This document shows positions 1-6,403 of a stretch of DNA of 64,000 nt, in pieces. This stretch comes from Desulfovibrio piger (GTDB taxonomy: Bacteria; Desulfobacterota; Desulfovibrionia; Desulfovibrionales; Desulfovibrionaceae). The DNA is taken from NCBI RefSeq assembly GCF_900116045.1, contig NZ_LT630450.1:648501-712500 (forward strand), given 5' to 3'. The position numbers were made by a program, and so were the translations under genes. Positions within the stretch are counted from its first letter, which is position 1, and the number at the start of each line of letters is the position of its first letter. The notes under the pieces were generated by a model. The model did not search any database, was not told the DNA's origin, and saw nothing but the letters and a program-made list of their open reading frames with translations.

Positions 1-338
1 CGCATGGCTTCACCGTACCAGCCGTCATAAAAGACCGCCGTCTGTCCGGCAGCCGGAAGCTGCCGCCAGAAACGCCAGGGCCAGGGACGGGCCTTCTCTT
101 CGTCGGTCACCAGCCAGAAAACATGGTTCTGCACATGCTTGCTGTCCATCCATTCCGACAGGAGGTTGATGATGGCCCCCCGCCCGGAACCGACCAGACC
201 GGCCACCGTGATCAGGACGGGGATCTTGCGCTCGATGCACTGCAGCTGCGCATTGAAAAGGCGCATGCGCAGCTGGGGGGCTTTTTCTTCAAATTCCTTG
301 TTACTGCATGATCTGCCGAGGGCTGCCGATTCAAACAT
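1..338 (-). CDS. PPK2-family polyphosphate:AMP phosphotransferase-like protein (5' part only)
   Basis: The reading frame starts at ATG 338 and runs off the left edge, so only the first 112 codons are present. It begins MFESAALGR and contains AGLVGSGRGAIINLLSEWMD, a Walker-A-like loop followed by the ExWMD motif typical of PPK2 enzymes, then the TDEE-x-RPWPWRFWRQLP block seen in polyphosphate:AMP phosphotransferases. Family members transfer phosphate from polyphosphate to AMP or ADP in the cytoplasm. A ribosome site GGAG lies about 8 nt upstream. Whether the full gene has one or two PPK2 domains cannot be seen; the MFES start resembles the two-domain PAP type. Confidence 0.8.
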   Translation of the reverse strand, partial: MFESAALGRSCSNKEFEEKAPQLRMRLFNAQLQCIERKIPVLITVAGLVGSGRGAIINLLSEWMDSKHVQNHVFWLVTDEEKARPWPWRFWRQLPAAGQTAVFYDGWYGEAM

Positions 339-520
339 GGTATCTCCAACCTTGCTCAAGATGTTTGCACGGGAAGCGGACACGCAGTTTCGAAACGTTC
401 CCGGCACTCCCGATAATCAACGCACTGTCTGTGCCTGGAGTTTTGCAAGAGCATAGCTTTTTTCTTGCGCTTCGTCAGCCTGGGCAAAGGGGGATATCCT
501 GCGAAACCTGCCCTCTTTTC

Positions 521-820
521 CTAACCGGATATCAGGGAGCCCGGCACGTTACGCAGCAGGTGCCGCTTGCTCCGTCCACCTGTGGCACGCTGCAAACGGC
601 GCGGCCGCTCCATGCGAGGCCTGCCGCCCTGATGCATTGCATGCGACCTTTCCGCCACCTGCAACATATCCAGCTGAGCCTGAACATATTCGCGCATCGT
701 CAACGGGCCTCCCTTTTGTCCCTGAGCCACCAGGATGCCAAGGAGCATGACGCACCTTGCCAGGATGTCCACGAGCGACTGATCGTGCTTCACGTTTTCC
801 TCCGTTGCAGTCATAGTCAT
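521..820 (-). CDS. Small hypothetical protein, 99 aa
   Basis: I do not recognise this protein. The start is placed at ATG 820 because GGAGGTGATCTC precedes it directly; an upstream in-frame start at 847 would waste this site. The N-terminal 60 residues (SLVDILARCVMLLGILVAQG, then MREYVQAQLDMLQVAE) read as two amphipathic helices, and the C-terminal third is strongly basic (RGRPRMERPRRLQRATGGRSKRH-like). It lies outside the ssrA island, transcribed away from it. The good ribosome site is the main evidence that it is real. Confidence 0.5.
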   Translation of the reverse strand: MTMTATEENVKHDQSLVDILARCVMLLGILVAQGQKGGPLTMREYVQAQLDMLQVAERSHAMHQGGRPRMERPRRLQRATGGRSKRHLLRNVPGSLISG

Positions 821-1047
821 GAGATCACCTCCATGCGTTCTTCGCAAACAATCTGCCCAAGGATCGTTCCATAGGACGGAATCGCCTGCTCATACCCCAA
901 ACGGGCCAAAAGCACACAAGGGGAAACCGCGCCTGCTGTCAGCATGGCAGAGGAAAAGCAAAGATCCCGGAGGCATCCCGCATCAGACGTGTCTTCCTGT
1001 CGCCAGGCCTGTCAGCCGTATGGGCACCACAAATACTGCTGGAAACA
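821..1047. other. Intergenic region, nothing recognised
   Basis: This stretch sits between the small minus-strand gene and the left repeat of the ssrA island. It should hold the promoter of the small gene and is the presumed original flank downstream of ssrA before insertion. I see no coding region with a ribosome site and no strong hairpin. Confidence 0.4.
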
Positions 1048-1115
1048 AAAAGGCCCACGGTGCATTTTGGTACACCGTGGGCCTCTGGGACATGCGCTGA
1101 TGGTGGAGGCGGGGG
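1048..1115. repeat. Left 68-bp direct repeat of the ssrA island (att-like)
   Basis: This copy is identical base for base to 6336-6403. It contains the ssrA terminator hairpin (1052-1083) and, at 1101-1115, the complement of the last 15 nt of tmRNA including CCA. After the repeat the sequences diverge at once. Duplication of the 3' end of a tmRNA gene is the usual footprint of integration by a tyrosine recombinase. Here it marks the distal boundary of a 5288-bp insertion. Confidence 0.8.
1052..1083 (-). terminator. Duplicated ssrA-type terminator
   Basis: An 11-bp perfect stem GGCCCACGGTG/CACCGTGGGCC with a 10-nt loop. Read on the minus strand it is followed by TTTTTG. It is the copy of the ssrA terminator inside the left repeat, so it now shields the flank from minus-strand transcription leaving the island. 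Confidence 0.75.
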
Positions 1116-1177
1116 ACATAGAACATCATGTTTAACTATGCATAATACAAGAGTATATAAGAAATAGCTCGGATTCG

Positions 1178-1196
1178 ATACCCCCGAATGTACCCC
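1178..1196 (+). promoter_or_regulatory. Candidate recombinase arm-type site (left)
   Basis: ATACCCCCGAATGTACCCC closely matches ATACCCCCAAATGTACCCC at 6245-6263 and, inverted, GTACCCCCAGATGTACCCC at 6206-6224. Copies occur only near the two ends of the island, as expected for arm-type binding sites of a tyrosine recombinase. Function is inferred from placement and repetition alone. Confidence 0.4.
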
Positions 1197-1197
1197 G

Positions 1198-1470
1198 TCT
1201 CTTTACCCGCTATACGGGTTCAACTCCCCTGCCCCCCTCGAAGGAAGAAACCGTGATTTGAAATGAGCGAAAAAATTTTTTCAACGCTCAAATTTTGATT
1301 TTAAGCCCATAAAAAAATTTTTCTGCACGTGGTATGGAAAAAAACGAAAAACTCCCTAGAACGAAAATATGGAACGCTGTGGCGAAATGGGCTTTTTTTA
1401 GTTCTGGAAATTTCCCAAAAGAGACTTCTGCGGGTCAAAAGCGCCTTAAGCACAGACTCCCCATGGCATG
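1198..1470. other. AT-rich non-coding stretch inside the island
   Basis: No gene with a ribosome site is visible. Around 1278-1322 lies a motif (TCAAATTTTGATTTTAAG followed by a run of A then T) that is similar to 10662-10697 outside the island. A piece at 1216-1235 (GGGTTCAACTCCC) looks like a tRNA T-arm, but no tRNA fold surrounds it. Confidence 0.35.
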
Positions 1471-1508
1471 TTGACAGAATAGGCAAAATATGTACTTATA
1501 TCTGTACA
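1471..1508 (+). promoter_or_regulatory. Promoter and operator of the yefM-yoeB pair
   Basis: A consensus -35 TTGACA (1471-1476) is followed 16-18 nt later by a -10-like TACTTA/CTTATA. Two TGTAC half-sites at 1491-1495 and 1503-1508 (TGTACT and TGTACA) bracket the -10. TGTACA boxes are the known recognition core of YefM-YoeB autorepressor complexes, so the pair is very likely autoregulated here. The ribosome site AGGAGG follows at 1511-1516. Confidence 0.7.
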
Positions 1509-1521
1509 AAAGGAGGCGCAT

Positions 1522-1776
1522 ATGTCGCAGGCCATCACCTACACCGAGGCACGGCAGAACCTTGCGGAAACCATGAACCGGGTCTGTGACCACCACGAAC
1601 CCGTCATCATCACGCGCCAGAAGTCTCCCTCCGTGGTATTGATGTCCCTGGAGGACTACAACGCCATCATGGAAACAGCCTACCTGCTGCGTTCCCCGGC
1701 CAATGCCGCCCGGTTGCGGGAAGCATTGCACGCCGCTGACGCGGGCAAGACGGTACAGCATGACCTTGAGGACTGA
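1522..1776 (+). CDS. yefM: YefM-type antitoxin (Phd/YefM family), 84 aa
   Basis: The protein starts MSQAITYTEARQNLAETMN and contains VIITRQKSPSVVLMSLEDY, the signature N-terminal DNA-binding fold of Phd/YefM antitoxins. The acidic C-terminal tail is the toxin-binding part. Length matches the family (about 83 aa). It lies 2 nt upstream of the toxin gene and has the ribosome site AAAGGAGG. It should neutralise YoeB and repress the shared promoter through the TGTAC boxes. The pair sits inside the ssrA island and is less AT-rich than the hxs genes that follow, so the two modules probably have different origins. Confidence 0.9.
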   Translation: MSQAITYTEARQNLAETMNRVCDHHEPVIITRQKSPSVVLMSLEDYNAIMETAYLLRSPANAARLREALHAADAGKTVQHDLED

Positions 1777-1778
1777 CC

Positions 1779-2039
1779 ATGCTGCTGACCTGGACGCCCC
1801 AAGCGTGGGAAGATTATCTGTACTGGCAGGCTACCGACAAACGGACGGTGAAGCGCATCAATGAGCTGCTGCGTGATGCGCTCCGCAATCCGTTTGAAGG
1901 CCTTGGCAAGCCGGAGCCGCTCCGCTTTGACCTTGCGGGATGCTGGTCCCGCCGCATCAATCAGGAGGACCGCCTCGTGTATCGCCTTGACGAGCAGGGG
2001 GCGGCCCTGATCGTCCTCCAGTGCCGCTACCACTACTGA
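1779..2039 (+). CDS. yoeB: YoeB-type mRNA interferase toxin, 86 aa
   Basis: YoeB binds the ribosome A site and cuts mRNA during translation. The whole C-terminal signature is present: GKPEPLRFDLAGCWSRRI, then EDRLVYRL and the terminal CRYHY, which carries the conserved His. The Glu in GKPEPL, the Arg in WSRRI and the C-terminal His are the residues used for catalysis in characterised YoeB. Length is normal (84-86 aa), so the toxin looks intact. It is translated directly behind yefM. In a mobile island it probably stabilises the element. Confidence 0.92.
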   Translation: MLLTWTPQAWEDYLYWQATDKRTVKRINELLRDALRNPFEGLGKPEPLRFDLAGCWSRRINQEDRLVYRLDEQGAALIVLQCRYHY

Positions 2040-2090
2040 AGGTTTCGCCTTCGCTGTCTACCTGCGTTGACAAGCTCTTTTGTCTACGAG

Positions 2091-2116
2091 AGGCGGCTCT
2101 TCGGGGCCGCCTTCTT
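2091..2116 (+). terminator. Terminator after yoeB
   Basis: AGGCGGC and GCCGCCT form a 7-bp stem around TCTTCGGG, followed by TCTTCTTT. It separates the toxin-antitoxin unit from the hxs operon. Confidence 0.6.
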
Positions 2117-2175
2117 CTTTCCTCCTCCATCATCTTTCCCCCTCCCTTGTTTAGCATCCCCGTTGCCTCGCCAAC

Positions 2176-2258
2176 GGTTGTATGATAGTATATAGAATAA
2201 TCTATTATATACAGACTACTCATTGACTGTCGGCAAATGAAGCGCCTGCCAGCAGGCG
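2176..2258 (+). promoter_or_regulatory. Upstream region of the hxs operon: AT-rich promoter candidate and hairpin
   Basis: A TTGTAT box (2178-2183) is followed 17-19 nt later by CTATTA/TATTAT, overlapping the inverted repeat ATAG-AATAAT-CTAT (2192-2205). A GC-rich hairpin, CGCCTGC/GCAGGCG at 2243-2258, then sits 24 nt upstream of hxsD. The first part is a plausible promoter with an operator-like repeat. The hairpin could stabilise the leader. No factor can be named. Confidence 0.35.
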
Positions 2259-2282
2259 GGGCTTTGGTAAAAAGGGGGAAAA

Positions 2283-2612
2283 ATGGAAGTATTGCCATTT
2301 AGAATTACTGATGGTGGTAAACGTGGTATTATTATAGCTGAAAAAGAATATTTTGAACGTGACTGTATCCTGCGTGTAGTTAGTGAATATACTCACAAAT
2401 ATTTCATTTCTTTTTATCCAAACTCAGAATATTTAATAGAAATCAGTATAATAGCTAAAGATAATGGTGATATAGATGAAGTTTTATTAAAGGAGTTTTT
2501 CAATAACTGCATTGATATGCAAATTCGTATAGACCTGGAAAAGGAATTTGGTAAACTCAGACAACGAATTGTAGACTATGCTTTTTTATCTGTGGAGAAA
2601 ACCCGTGTCTAG
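2283..2612 (+). CDS. hxsD: His-Xaa-Ser system protein HxsD, 109 aa
   Basis: HxsD is the small non-radical-SAM component of the His-Xaa-Ser modification system; its biochemical role is not established to my knowledge. The assignment rests on size, sequence character (ERDCILRVVSEYTHKYFISFYP, then EFFNNCIDMQIRIDLEKEFGKLRQRIVDYAF) and position immediately before hxsB, hxsC and hxsA. The start has GGGGG 5 nt upstream. Its end overlaps the start of hxsB by 8 bp, so the two are translationally coupled. Codon use is strongly A/T-biased compared with the flanking chromosome. Confidence 0.8.
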   Translation: MEVLPFRITDGGKRGIIIAEKEYFERDCILRVVSEYTHKYFISFYPNSEYLIEISIIAKDNGDIDEVLLKEFFNNCIDMQIRIDLEKEFGKLRQRIVDYAFLSVEKTRV

Positions 2613-4059
2613 CTATAAGATTTTACCATTTCAATTTAAACATATTTTTGATGATGTTGTACTACTAGTAAACGAATGTGGAGATTTTATATTTCTCAAA
2701 AGCGATATATTTGATAAGTTTATACGACATATTCTCTCCAATAAAGACGAAAATTTTTTAAGATTAAAATCTCATTTGTTTGTTGCTCAAGACGAAATCG
2801 AATCGTCGCTACAAAAAATTTCCGTCAGATATAGAACAAAAAAATCTTTTTTACGTGACTTTACAACGCTTCATATGATGGTCATTACTCTACGCTGCAA
2901 TCAGCGATGTGAATATTGCCAAGTGTCATGTGCTGAAGAAGACGCACAAAATTATGACATGAAGATAGATGTAGCACGCCGCATCGTAGATACTATTTTT
3001 TCTGCGCCAACAAAGAATCCTAAAATTGAATTTCAAGGTGGAGAACCTTTATTAAATTGGCCTGTTATCAAAGATGTTGTTTTCTATGCTGAAAAGCTTG
3101 CTGAAGAAAAAAGGAAAAAAGTTGAATTTGTTATTTGTACGAATCTCACACTGATTACAAAAGAGCAACTCTATTTTTGTAGAGACCATAATATAGCGAT
3201 ATCAACATCTCTCGATGGTCCTGAATATCTTCATGATGCGTGCCGTAAAACAAAAGCTGGTGGAGGTACTTACAATTTATTTTTAGAAAAGCTAGCTCTA
3301 GCACGCAGTATAGTTGGCCATGATGGTGTAGATGCACTCATGACAACATCCTCTGTCTCTCTTCAACACCTAGAGGACATAGTCAAAGAATATATTAGAC
3401 AAGGCATGAGTGGAATATTTATTCGGTCACTCAATCCCTATGGCTTTGCAGCTGAACAATCTGAAAAACTTGGCTATACAGCAAAAGAATTTGCCAAACA
3501 ATACTTAAAAACATTAGATTTTATTATAAATATTAATAAAAAGATATTTTTCCCAGAGCACTTTGCGACGCTTTTACTTTCACGAATATTGACGCCATTC
3601 TCAACAGGTTTCGTAGACTTACAATCGCCATCAGGTGCAGGTATCAGTGGCGTAATCTATGACTATGATGGTTCTGTATTCCCAGCAGATGAAGCTCGGA
3701 TGCTTGCTAGAATGGGAGATAGGCATTTTTGCCTTGGAAATGTCTTAACAGATACATATTATGATATTTTTGCAGGAAACAAGCTTCAAGAACTAACTAA
3801 GCGGTCATGTGTTGAGGTAACCCCACCTTGTTCTTGGTGTGTATACCAAGCATATTGTGGATCAGACCCTATACGAAATTATCTTGAAAGTGGAAAAGAA
3901 TTAAGAATTATGGAAAATACACCTTTTTGTATTAAACATAGATATATTTTTGATGGAATTTTCAAGAGACTTTATTATGCAAATAACGAAACAAAAGATA
4001 TTCTTTGGAGTTGGATAACCCATAATCCTGGATTGGTGCAACGTCATGATATGTATTAG
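2605..4059 (+). CDS. hxsB: Radical SAM maturase HxsB with SPASM domain, 484 aa
   Basis: A radical S-adenosylmethionine enzyme predicted to modify the HxsA peptide. The 4Fe-4S/SAM motif is CNQRCEYC (C98, C102, C105). QGGEPLLNW follows, and the C-terminal quarter has the Cys-rich SPASM pattern (SCVEVTPPCSWCVYQAYCGSD, later FCIKH) for auxiliary Fe-S clusters. The N-terminus SYKILPFQF resembles HxsB proteins. I chose GTG 2605 because GGAGA lies 7 nt upstream; ATG 2578 would overlap hxsD by 35 bp with no ribosome site. The gene overlaps hxsC by 14 bp and is very AT-rich. Confidence 0.88.
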   Translation: MSSYKILPFQFKHIFDDVVLLVNECGDFIFLKSDIFDKFIRHILSNKDENFLRLKSHLFVAQDEIESSLQKISVRYRTKKSFLRDFTTLHMMVITLRCNQRCEYCQVSCAEEDAQNYDMKIDVARRIVDTIFSAPTKNPKIEFQGGEPLLNWPVIKDVVFYAEKLAEEKRKKVEFVICTNLTLITKEQLYFCRDHNIAISTSLDGPEYLHDACRKTKAGGGTYNLFLEKLALARSIVGHDGVDALMTTSSVSLQHLEDIVKEYIRQGMSGIFIRSLNPYGFAAEQSEKLGYTAKEFAKQYLKTLDFIININKKIFFPEHFATLLLSRILTPFSTGFVDLQSPSGAGISGVIYDYDGSVFPADEARMLARMGDRHFCLGNVLTDTYYDIFAGNKLQELTKRSCVEVTPPCSWCVYQAYCGSDPIRNYLESGKELRIMENTPFCIKHRYIFDGIFKRLYYANNETKDILWSWITHNPGLVQRHDMY

Positions 4060-5182
4060 CGGGAAAGCCTCTCGTTCTTTTCATCCCATTATAGGTGTAG
4101 TAGCTAAAAGTCATCACCCTCTTTTTGCTCGAAAAAATACAATATTCGTAACAGATAAATTAGATAAATCAAGCATTGGCTATAAGGCTTGCATATCCTC
4201 TGGAAGAAAAGGATATTTTTTCCATCCAGACCATATATATAATTGCAAAGATATAGAAATTCTTCACGACGGCGATATTGTACGTATAGACGCAACTGGA
4301 TGTGTATCAGTTCTCTGGGAAGTAAAATCACATCAAAATGCATTTATGATTACAGAGGCATGCAACTGTAAATGCATAATGTGCCCACAGCCTCCACGCC
4401 AACACTCGCCTCAACTTTTGCAAGAAGCACAATACACGCTTAGTTTATTAAAAAATAAATATATAAAACAAATATGCATAACAGGAGGTGAGCCAACTTT
4501 ATTAGGTAATAATTTCATAGAGTTTCTTCATCGCTGTATCAATGAGCATCCTACAGCCAATATTGATATCCTAACAAATGGAAAAAACTTTAGCGACAGA
4601 GAATTTACCCGAAATGTAGCTCAAGTTGCGACTAACAATGTTTGTTTTTGTGTTTCTCTCCATTCTGATATCGATACACTACATGATAACATAGTCGGAG
4701 CTAATGGTAGTTTTTCAAAAACATCCATCGGCTTATATAATTTAGCTGAATATGGTTGTAAAATAGAAATACGTCATGTTATTAACAAATATAATTACCA
4801 CCGACTCATAAACTTTGCAGAACATATATATAATTATTTCCCATTTTGTATCCATTATGCTTTCATGGGAATGGAACTATACGGAAATGCTGCATCTAAT
4901 AAAGAAGAAGTTGATATATCACCTTTAGATTATAGTGATGAATTAAGTGACGCCATTTTATATCTAAAACGACGAGGCCTTCCTATTTCTATATATAATA
5001 TACCACTTTGCTTATGTAAGAAGGAAGTGCGCGAATTCGCTCGACAGTCAATATCAAGTTGGAAAAATTTATATGCCAAAGAATGTGATAACTGCGATTT
5101 AAAAAAAGACTGCGCAGGATTTTTTTCAACTTCAGTATCACTACCCATTAACCATATAAAACCAATAAAGGGAGCGTTATGA
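4046..5182 (+). CDS. hxsC: Radical SAM protein HxsC, 378 aa
   Basis: The second radical-SAM enzyme of the system. An N-terminal region of about 100 residues without recognisable motifs is followed by the cluster motif CNCKCIMC (C106, C110, C113) and ITGGEPTLLG, the usual SAM-binding GGEP element. The C-terminus holds CDNCDLKKDC, a further possible metal site. It overlaps hxsB by 14 bp and hxsA by 4 bp (ATGA), so the operon is translated as one coupled unit. Having two different radical-SAM enzymes for one peptide is the hallmark of the hxs family. The reaction each performs is not visible from sequence. Confidence 0.88.
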   Translation: MICISGKASRSFHPIIGVVAKSHHPLFARKNTIFVTDKLDKSSIGYKACISSGRKGYFFHPDHIYNCKDIEILHDGDIVRIDATGCVSVLWEVKSHQNAFMITEACNCKCIMCPQPPRQHSPQLLQEAQYTLSLLKNKYIKQICITGGEPTLLGNNFIEFLHRCINEHPTANIDILTNGKNFSDREFTRNVAQVATNNVCFCVSLHSDIDTLHDNIVGANGSFSKTSIGLYNLAEYGCKIEIRHVINKYNYHRLINFAEHIYNYFPFCIHYAFMGMELYGNAASNKEEVDISPLDYSDELSDAILYLKRRGLPISIYNIPLCLCKKEVREFARQSISSWKNLYAKECDNCDLKKDCAGFFSTSVSLPINHIKPIKGAL

Positions 5183-5430
5183 GGAAAATCATTTATGGTC
5201 TTTTTCTACTGGTAGGCTTCATCGCCTCCGGCCTCGGGCTGGGGAAGCAGGAAGTCCAAGCGTCTCCAACTCAAACCGTCGAACCTGTAATTAATCATGC
5301 TTGTGCTGATGGTTTAGTTTTTTCTGATGTGTTAAATAATCAAGAAGAAACCTTGATTGCTGGACATTACAGCCATAGCAGCCATCGCAGTCATAGCAGC
5401 CATCGTAGCCACTACTCTAGCCGCTACTAA
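5179..5430 (+). CDS. hxsA: His-Xaa-Ser repeat peptide HxsA, 83 aa precursor
   Basis: This is the predicted substrate of HxsB/HxsC. Residues 1-28 form a Sec-type signal (RK, then a hydrophobic IIYGLFLLVGFIASGLG, then VQA before SP). Residues 63-80 are six perfect consecutive H-x-S units (HYS HSS HRS HSS HRS HYS), ending with SRY. The middle (29-62) is the likely recognition segment. The product would be an exported, His/Ser-modified short peptide. The signal-peptide codons (5212-5270) are noticeably richer in G+C than hxsB, hxsC and the middle of hxsA, suggesting a patched gene. A strong terminator follows. Confidence 0.9.
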   Translation: MRKIIYGLFLLVGFIASGLGLGKQEVQASPTQTVEPVINHACADGLVFSDVLNNQEETLIAGHYSHSSHRSHSSHRSHYSSRY

Positions 5431-5436
5431 CTATCC

Positions 5437-5468
5437 CCCCCGTTCCATCACGGAACGGGGGCTTTTTT
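5437..5468 (+). terminator. Terminator of the hxs operon
   Basis: A 10-bp stem CCCCCGTTCC/GGAACGGGGG with a 5-nt loop is followed by CTTTTTT. It ends the hxsDBCA transcript 6 nt after the HxsA stop codon. Confidence 0.9.
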
Positions 5469-5537
5469 GTATGAAAGAAAACCTCCCGCTAGGCGGGAGG
5501 TTCAAAAAAGCTTAAAGCTTTGCATATGTTATAAAAA

Positions 5538-5604
5538 CTCCTTTTGATTTGCTAACATCTCGTTGCGGTCTGGCAACTGCAACAATGAAGCAAATCAAAA
5601 GGAG
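5538..5604 (+). promoter_or_regulatory. Fold-back leader sequestering the tnpA ribosome site
   Basis: CTCCTTTTGATTTGCT (5538-5553) is the exact complement of AGCAAATCAAAAGGAG (5589-5604), so a 16-bp stem hides the GGAGG Shine-Dalgarno of tnpA. IS200 elements are known to repress transposase translation with such a stem-loop. The intact element at 10.9-11.5 kb has the same arrangement with different sequence. Confidence 0.7.
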
Positions 5605-5610
5605 GTCACT

Positions 5611-5954
5611 ATGAGTGACACAAGAAGTTTAGCTCATACAAAATGGAACTGCAAATATCATGTTGTATTTGCACCTAAATATCGTCGCCAAGTTTTCTAT
5701 GGTGAGAAAAAGAGATCCATAGGCGAAATTTTGCGTAAACTGTGTGAATGGAAAGGAGTAAACGTCATCGAGGCCGAGTGTTGTCCTGACCATATCCACA
5801 TGCTGCTTGAAATTCCGCCCAAAATGAGTGTCTCTGGATTTATGGGATATTTGAAGGGTAAAAGTAGTCTTATGTGGATACAGTAGGCAAAAATGCAACA
5901 AAAATTCGTGAATACATCCGTAAGCAGTTAGACGAAGACAAGCTGGGAACATAG
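5611..5954 (+). pseudogene. tnpA: IS200-type transposase TnpA, broken by an internal deletion
   Basis: The N-terminal part is a normal HUH (Y1) transposase: KYHVVFAPKYRR, then the metal-binding HUH motif in CCPDHIHMLLEIPPK and GYLKGKSSLM. After SSLM the frame hits a stop at 5884-5886. Reading on in another frame from 5871 gives YVDTVGKN and IREYIRKQL, the conserved C-terminal end with the catalytic Tyr, ending at TAG 5952-5954. Compared with the intact 151-aa copy at 10951-11406, about 70 nt between SSLM and YV are missing, which also shifts the frame. The product would lack the nucleophilic Tyr, so the element can move only with help from another TnpA. Confidence 0.85.
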
Positions 5955-5990
5955 CTCAGTCTTCCGTATGCGGGTAGCCCGTTTACGGGC

Positions 5991-6335
5991 AGCAAGTAAC
6001 AGGTATGCAGATGTCAGATCGCTCTTTGCCGGTGGGTCTCTTTTTACGTGCGGCGTGCTTTGGCCTACATGAAGCCACCGCTCCCGCATGTGGTGAAAAA
6101 CATGTCGTCCAGGACAGAGCGTGTATACCAGAGATTGGCGAGCGGCGATGGCCTGCCCGCCGAAGCGGCCAGCCTGCGTCATGCTTGCCTCCCGGGGATA
6201 TCTTTGGGGTACATCTGGGGGTACCTGTTTGGGGATTGATAAATATACCCCCAAATGTACCCCCAGATAAAGTGTGCTGCTATGACACAAACAGGGACAA
6301 ACCGGGACAGCAAGGGACTGTAACCCCGCGAAAAG
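5991..6335. other. Right end of the island without a recognisable gene
   Basis: Open frames cross this region but none has a ribosome site or a familiar motif. Where an integrase would be expected next to the attachment site, I find none. The part from 5991 to about 6070 may be the right end of the IS200 element. Between 6206 and 6264 lie two inverted copies of the candidate recombinase arm site. Confidence 0.4.
6206..6264. promoter_or_regulatory. Pair of inverted candidate recombinase arm-type sites (right)
   Basis: GGGGTACATCTGGGGGTAC (6206-6224) and ATACCCCCAAATGTACCCC (6245-6263) are inverted copies of one motif separated by 20 nt. A third copy lies at 1178-1196 near the other end of the island. 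Such paired arm sites next to a tmRNA attachment site fit a tyrosine recombinase whose gene is no longer present. An alternative is a simple repressor operator. Confidence 0.4.
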
Positions 6336-6403
6336 AAAAGGCCCACGGTGCATTTTGGTACACCGTGGGCCTCTGGGACATGCGCTGATGGTGGAGGCGG
6401 GGG
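6336..6403. repeat. Right 68-bp direct repeat of the ssrA island (att-like)
   Basis: This copy is identical to 1048-1115. It includes the active ssrA terminator (6340-6371) and the last 15 nt of the functional tmRNA gene (6389-6403). The island is therefore the 5288 bp from 1048 to 6335, inserted so that ssrA keeps an intact 3' end. Confidence 0.8.
6340..6371 (-). terminator. Terminator of ssrA
   Basis: An 11-bp perfect stem GGCCCACGGTG/CACCGTGGGCC; read on the minus strand it is followed by TTTTCTTTTCG. It lies 17 nt beyond the tmRNA 3' end. Confidence 0.85.

Larger units (their letters stand above)
5482..5990 (+). mobile_element. IS200-type insertion sequence remnant
   Basis: The element is framed by a left hairpin CCTCCCGC/GCGGGAGG (5482-5500) and a right hairpin GCCCG-TTTA-CGGGC (5977-5990), the subterminal structures expected for IS200/IS605 elements, which lack terminal inverted repeats. 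Between them is one tnpA gene with an internal deletion and no tnpB. Exact cleavage sites cannot be fixed by eye. It lies between the hxs operon and the right boundary of the ssrA island. Confidence 0.6.

Noticed and set aside
1216..1235. tRNA-like T-arm (GGGTTCAACTCCC) near the left end of the island
   Set aside because: No matching acceptor, D or anticodon arms around it; T stem has a mismatch.
5362..5421. CRISPR-like short repeats in hxsA
   Set aside because: The repeats are 9-nt codon repeats of H-x-S units within a coding frame, with no spacers.
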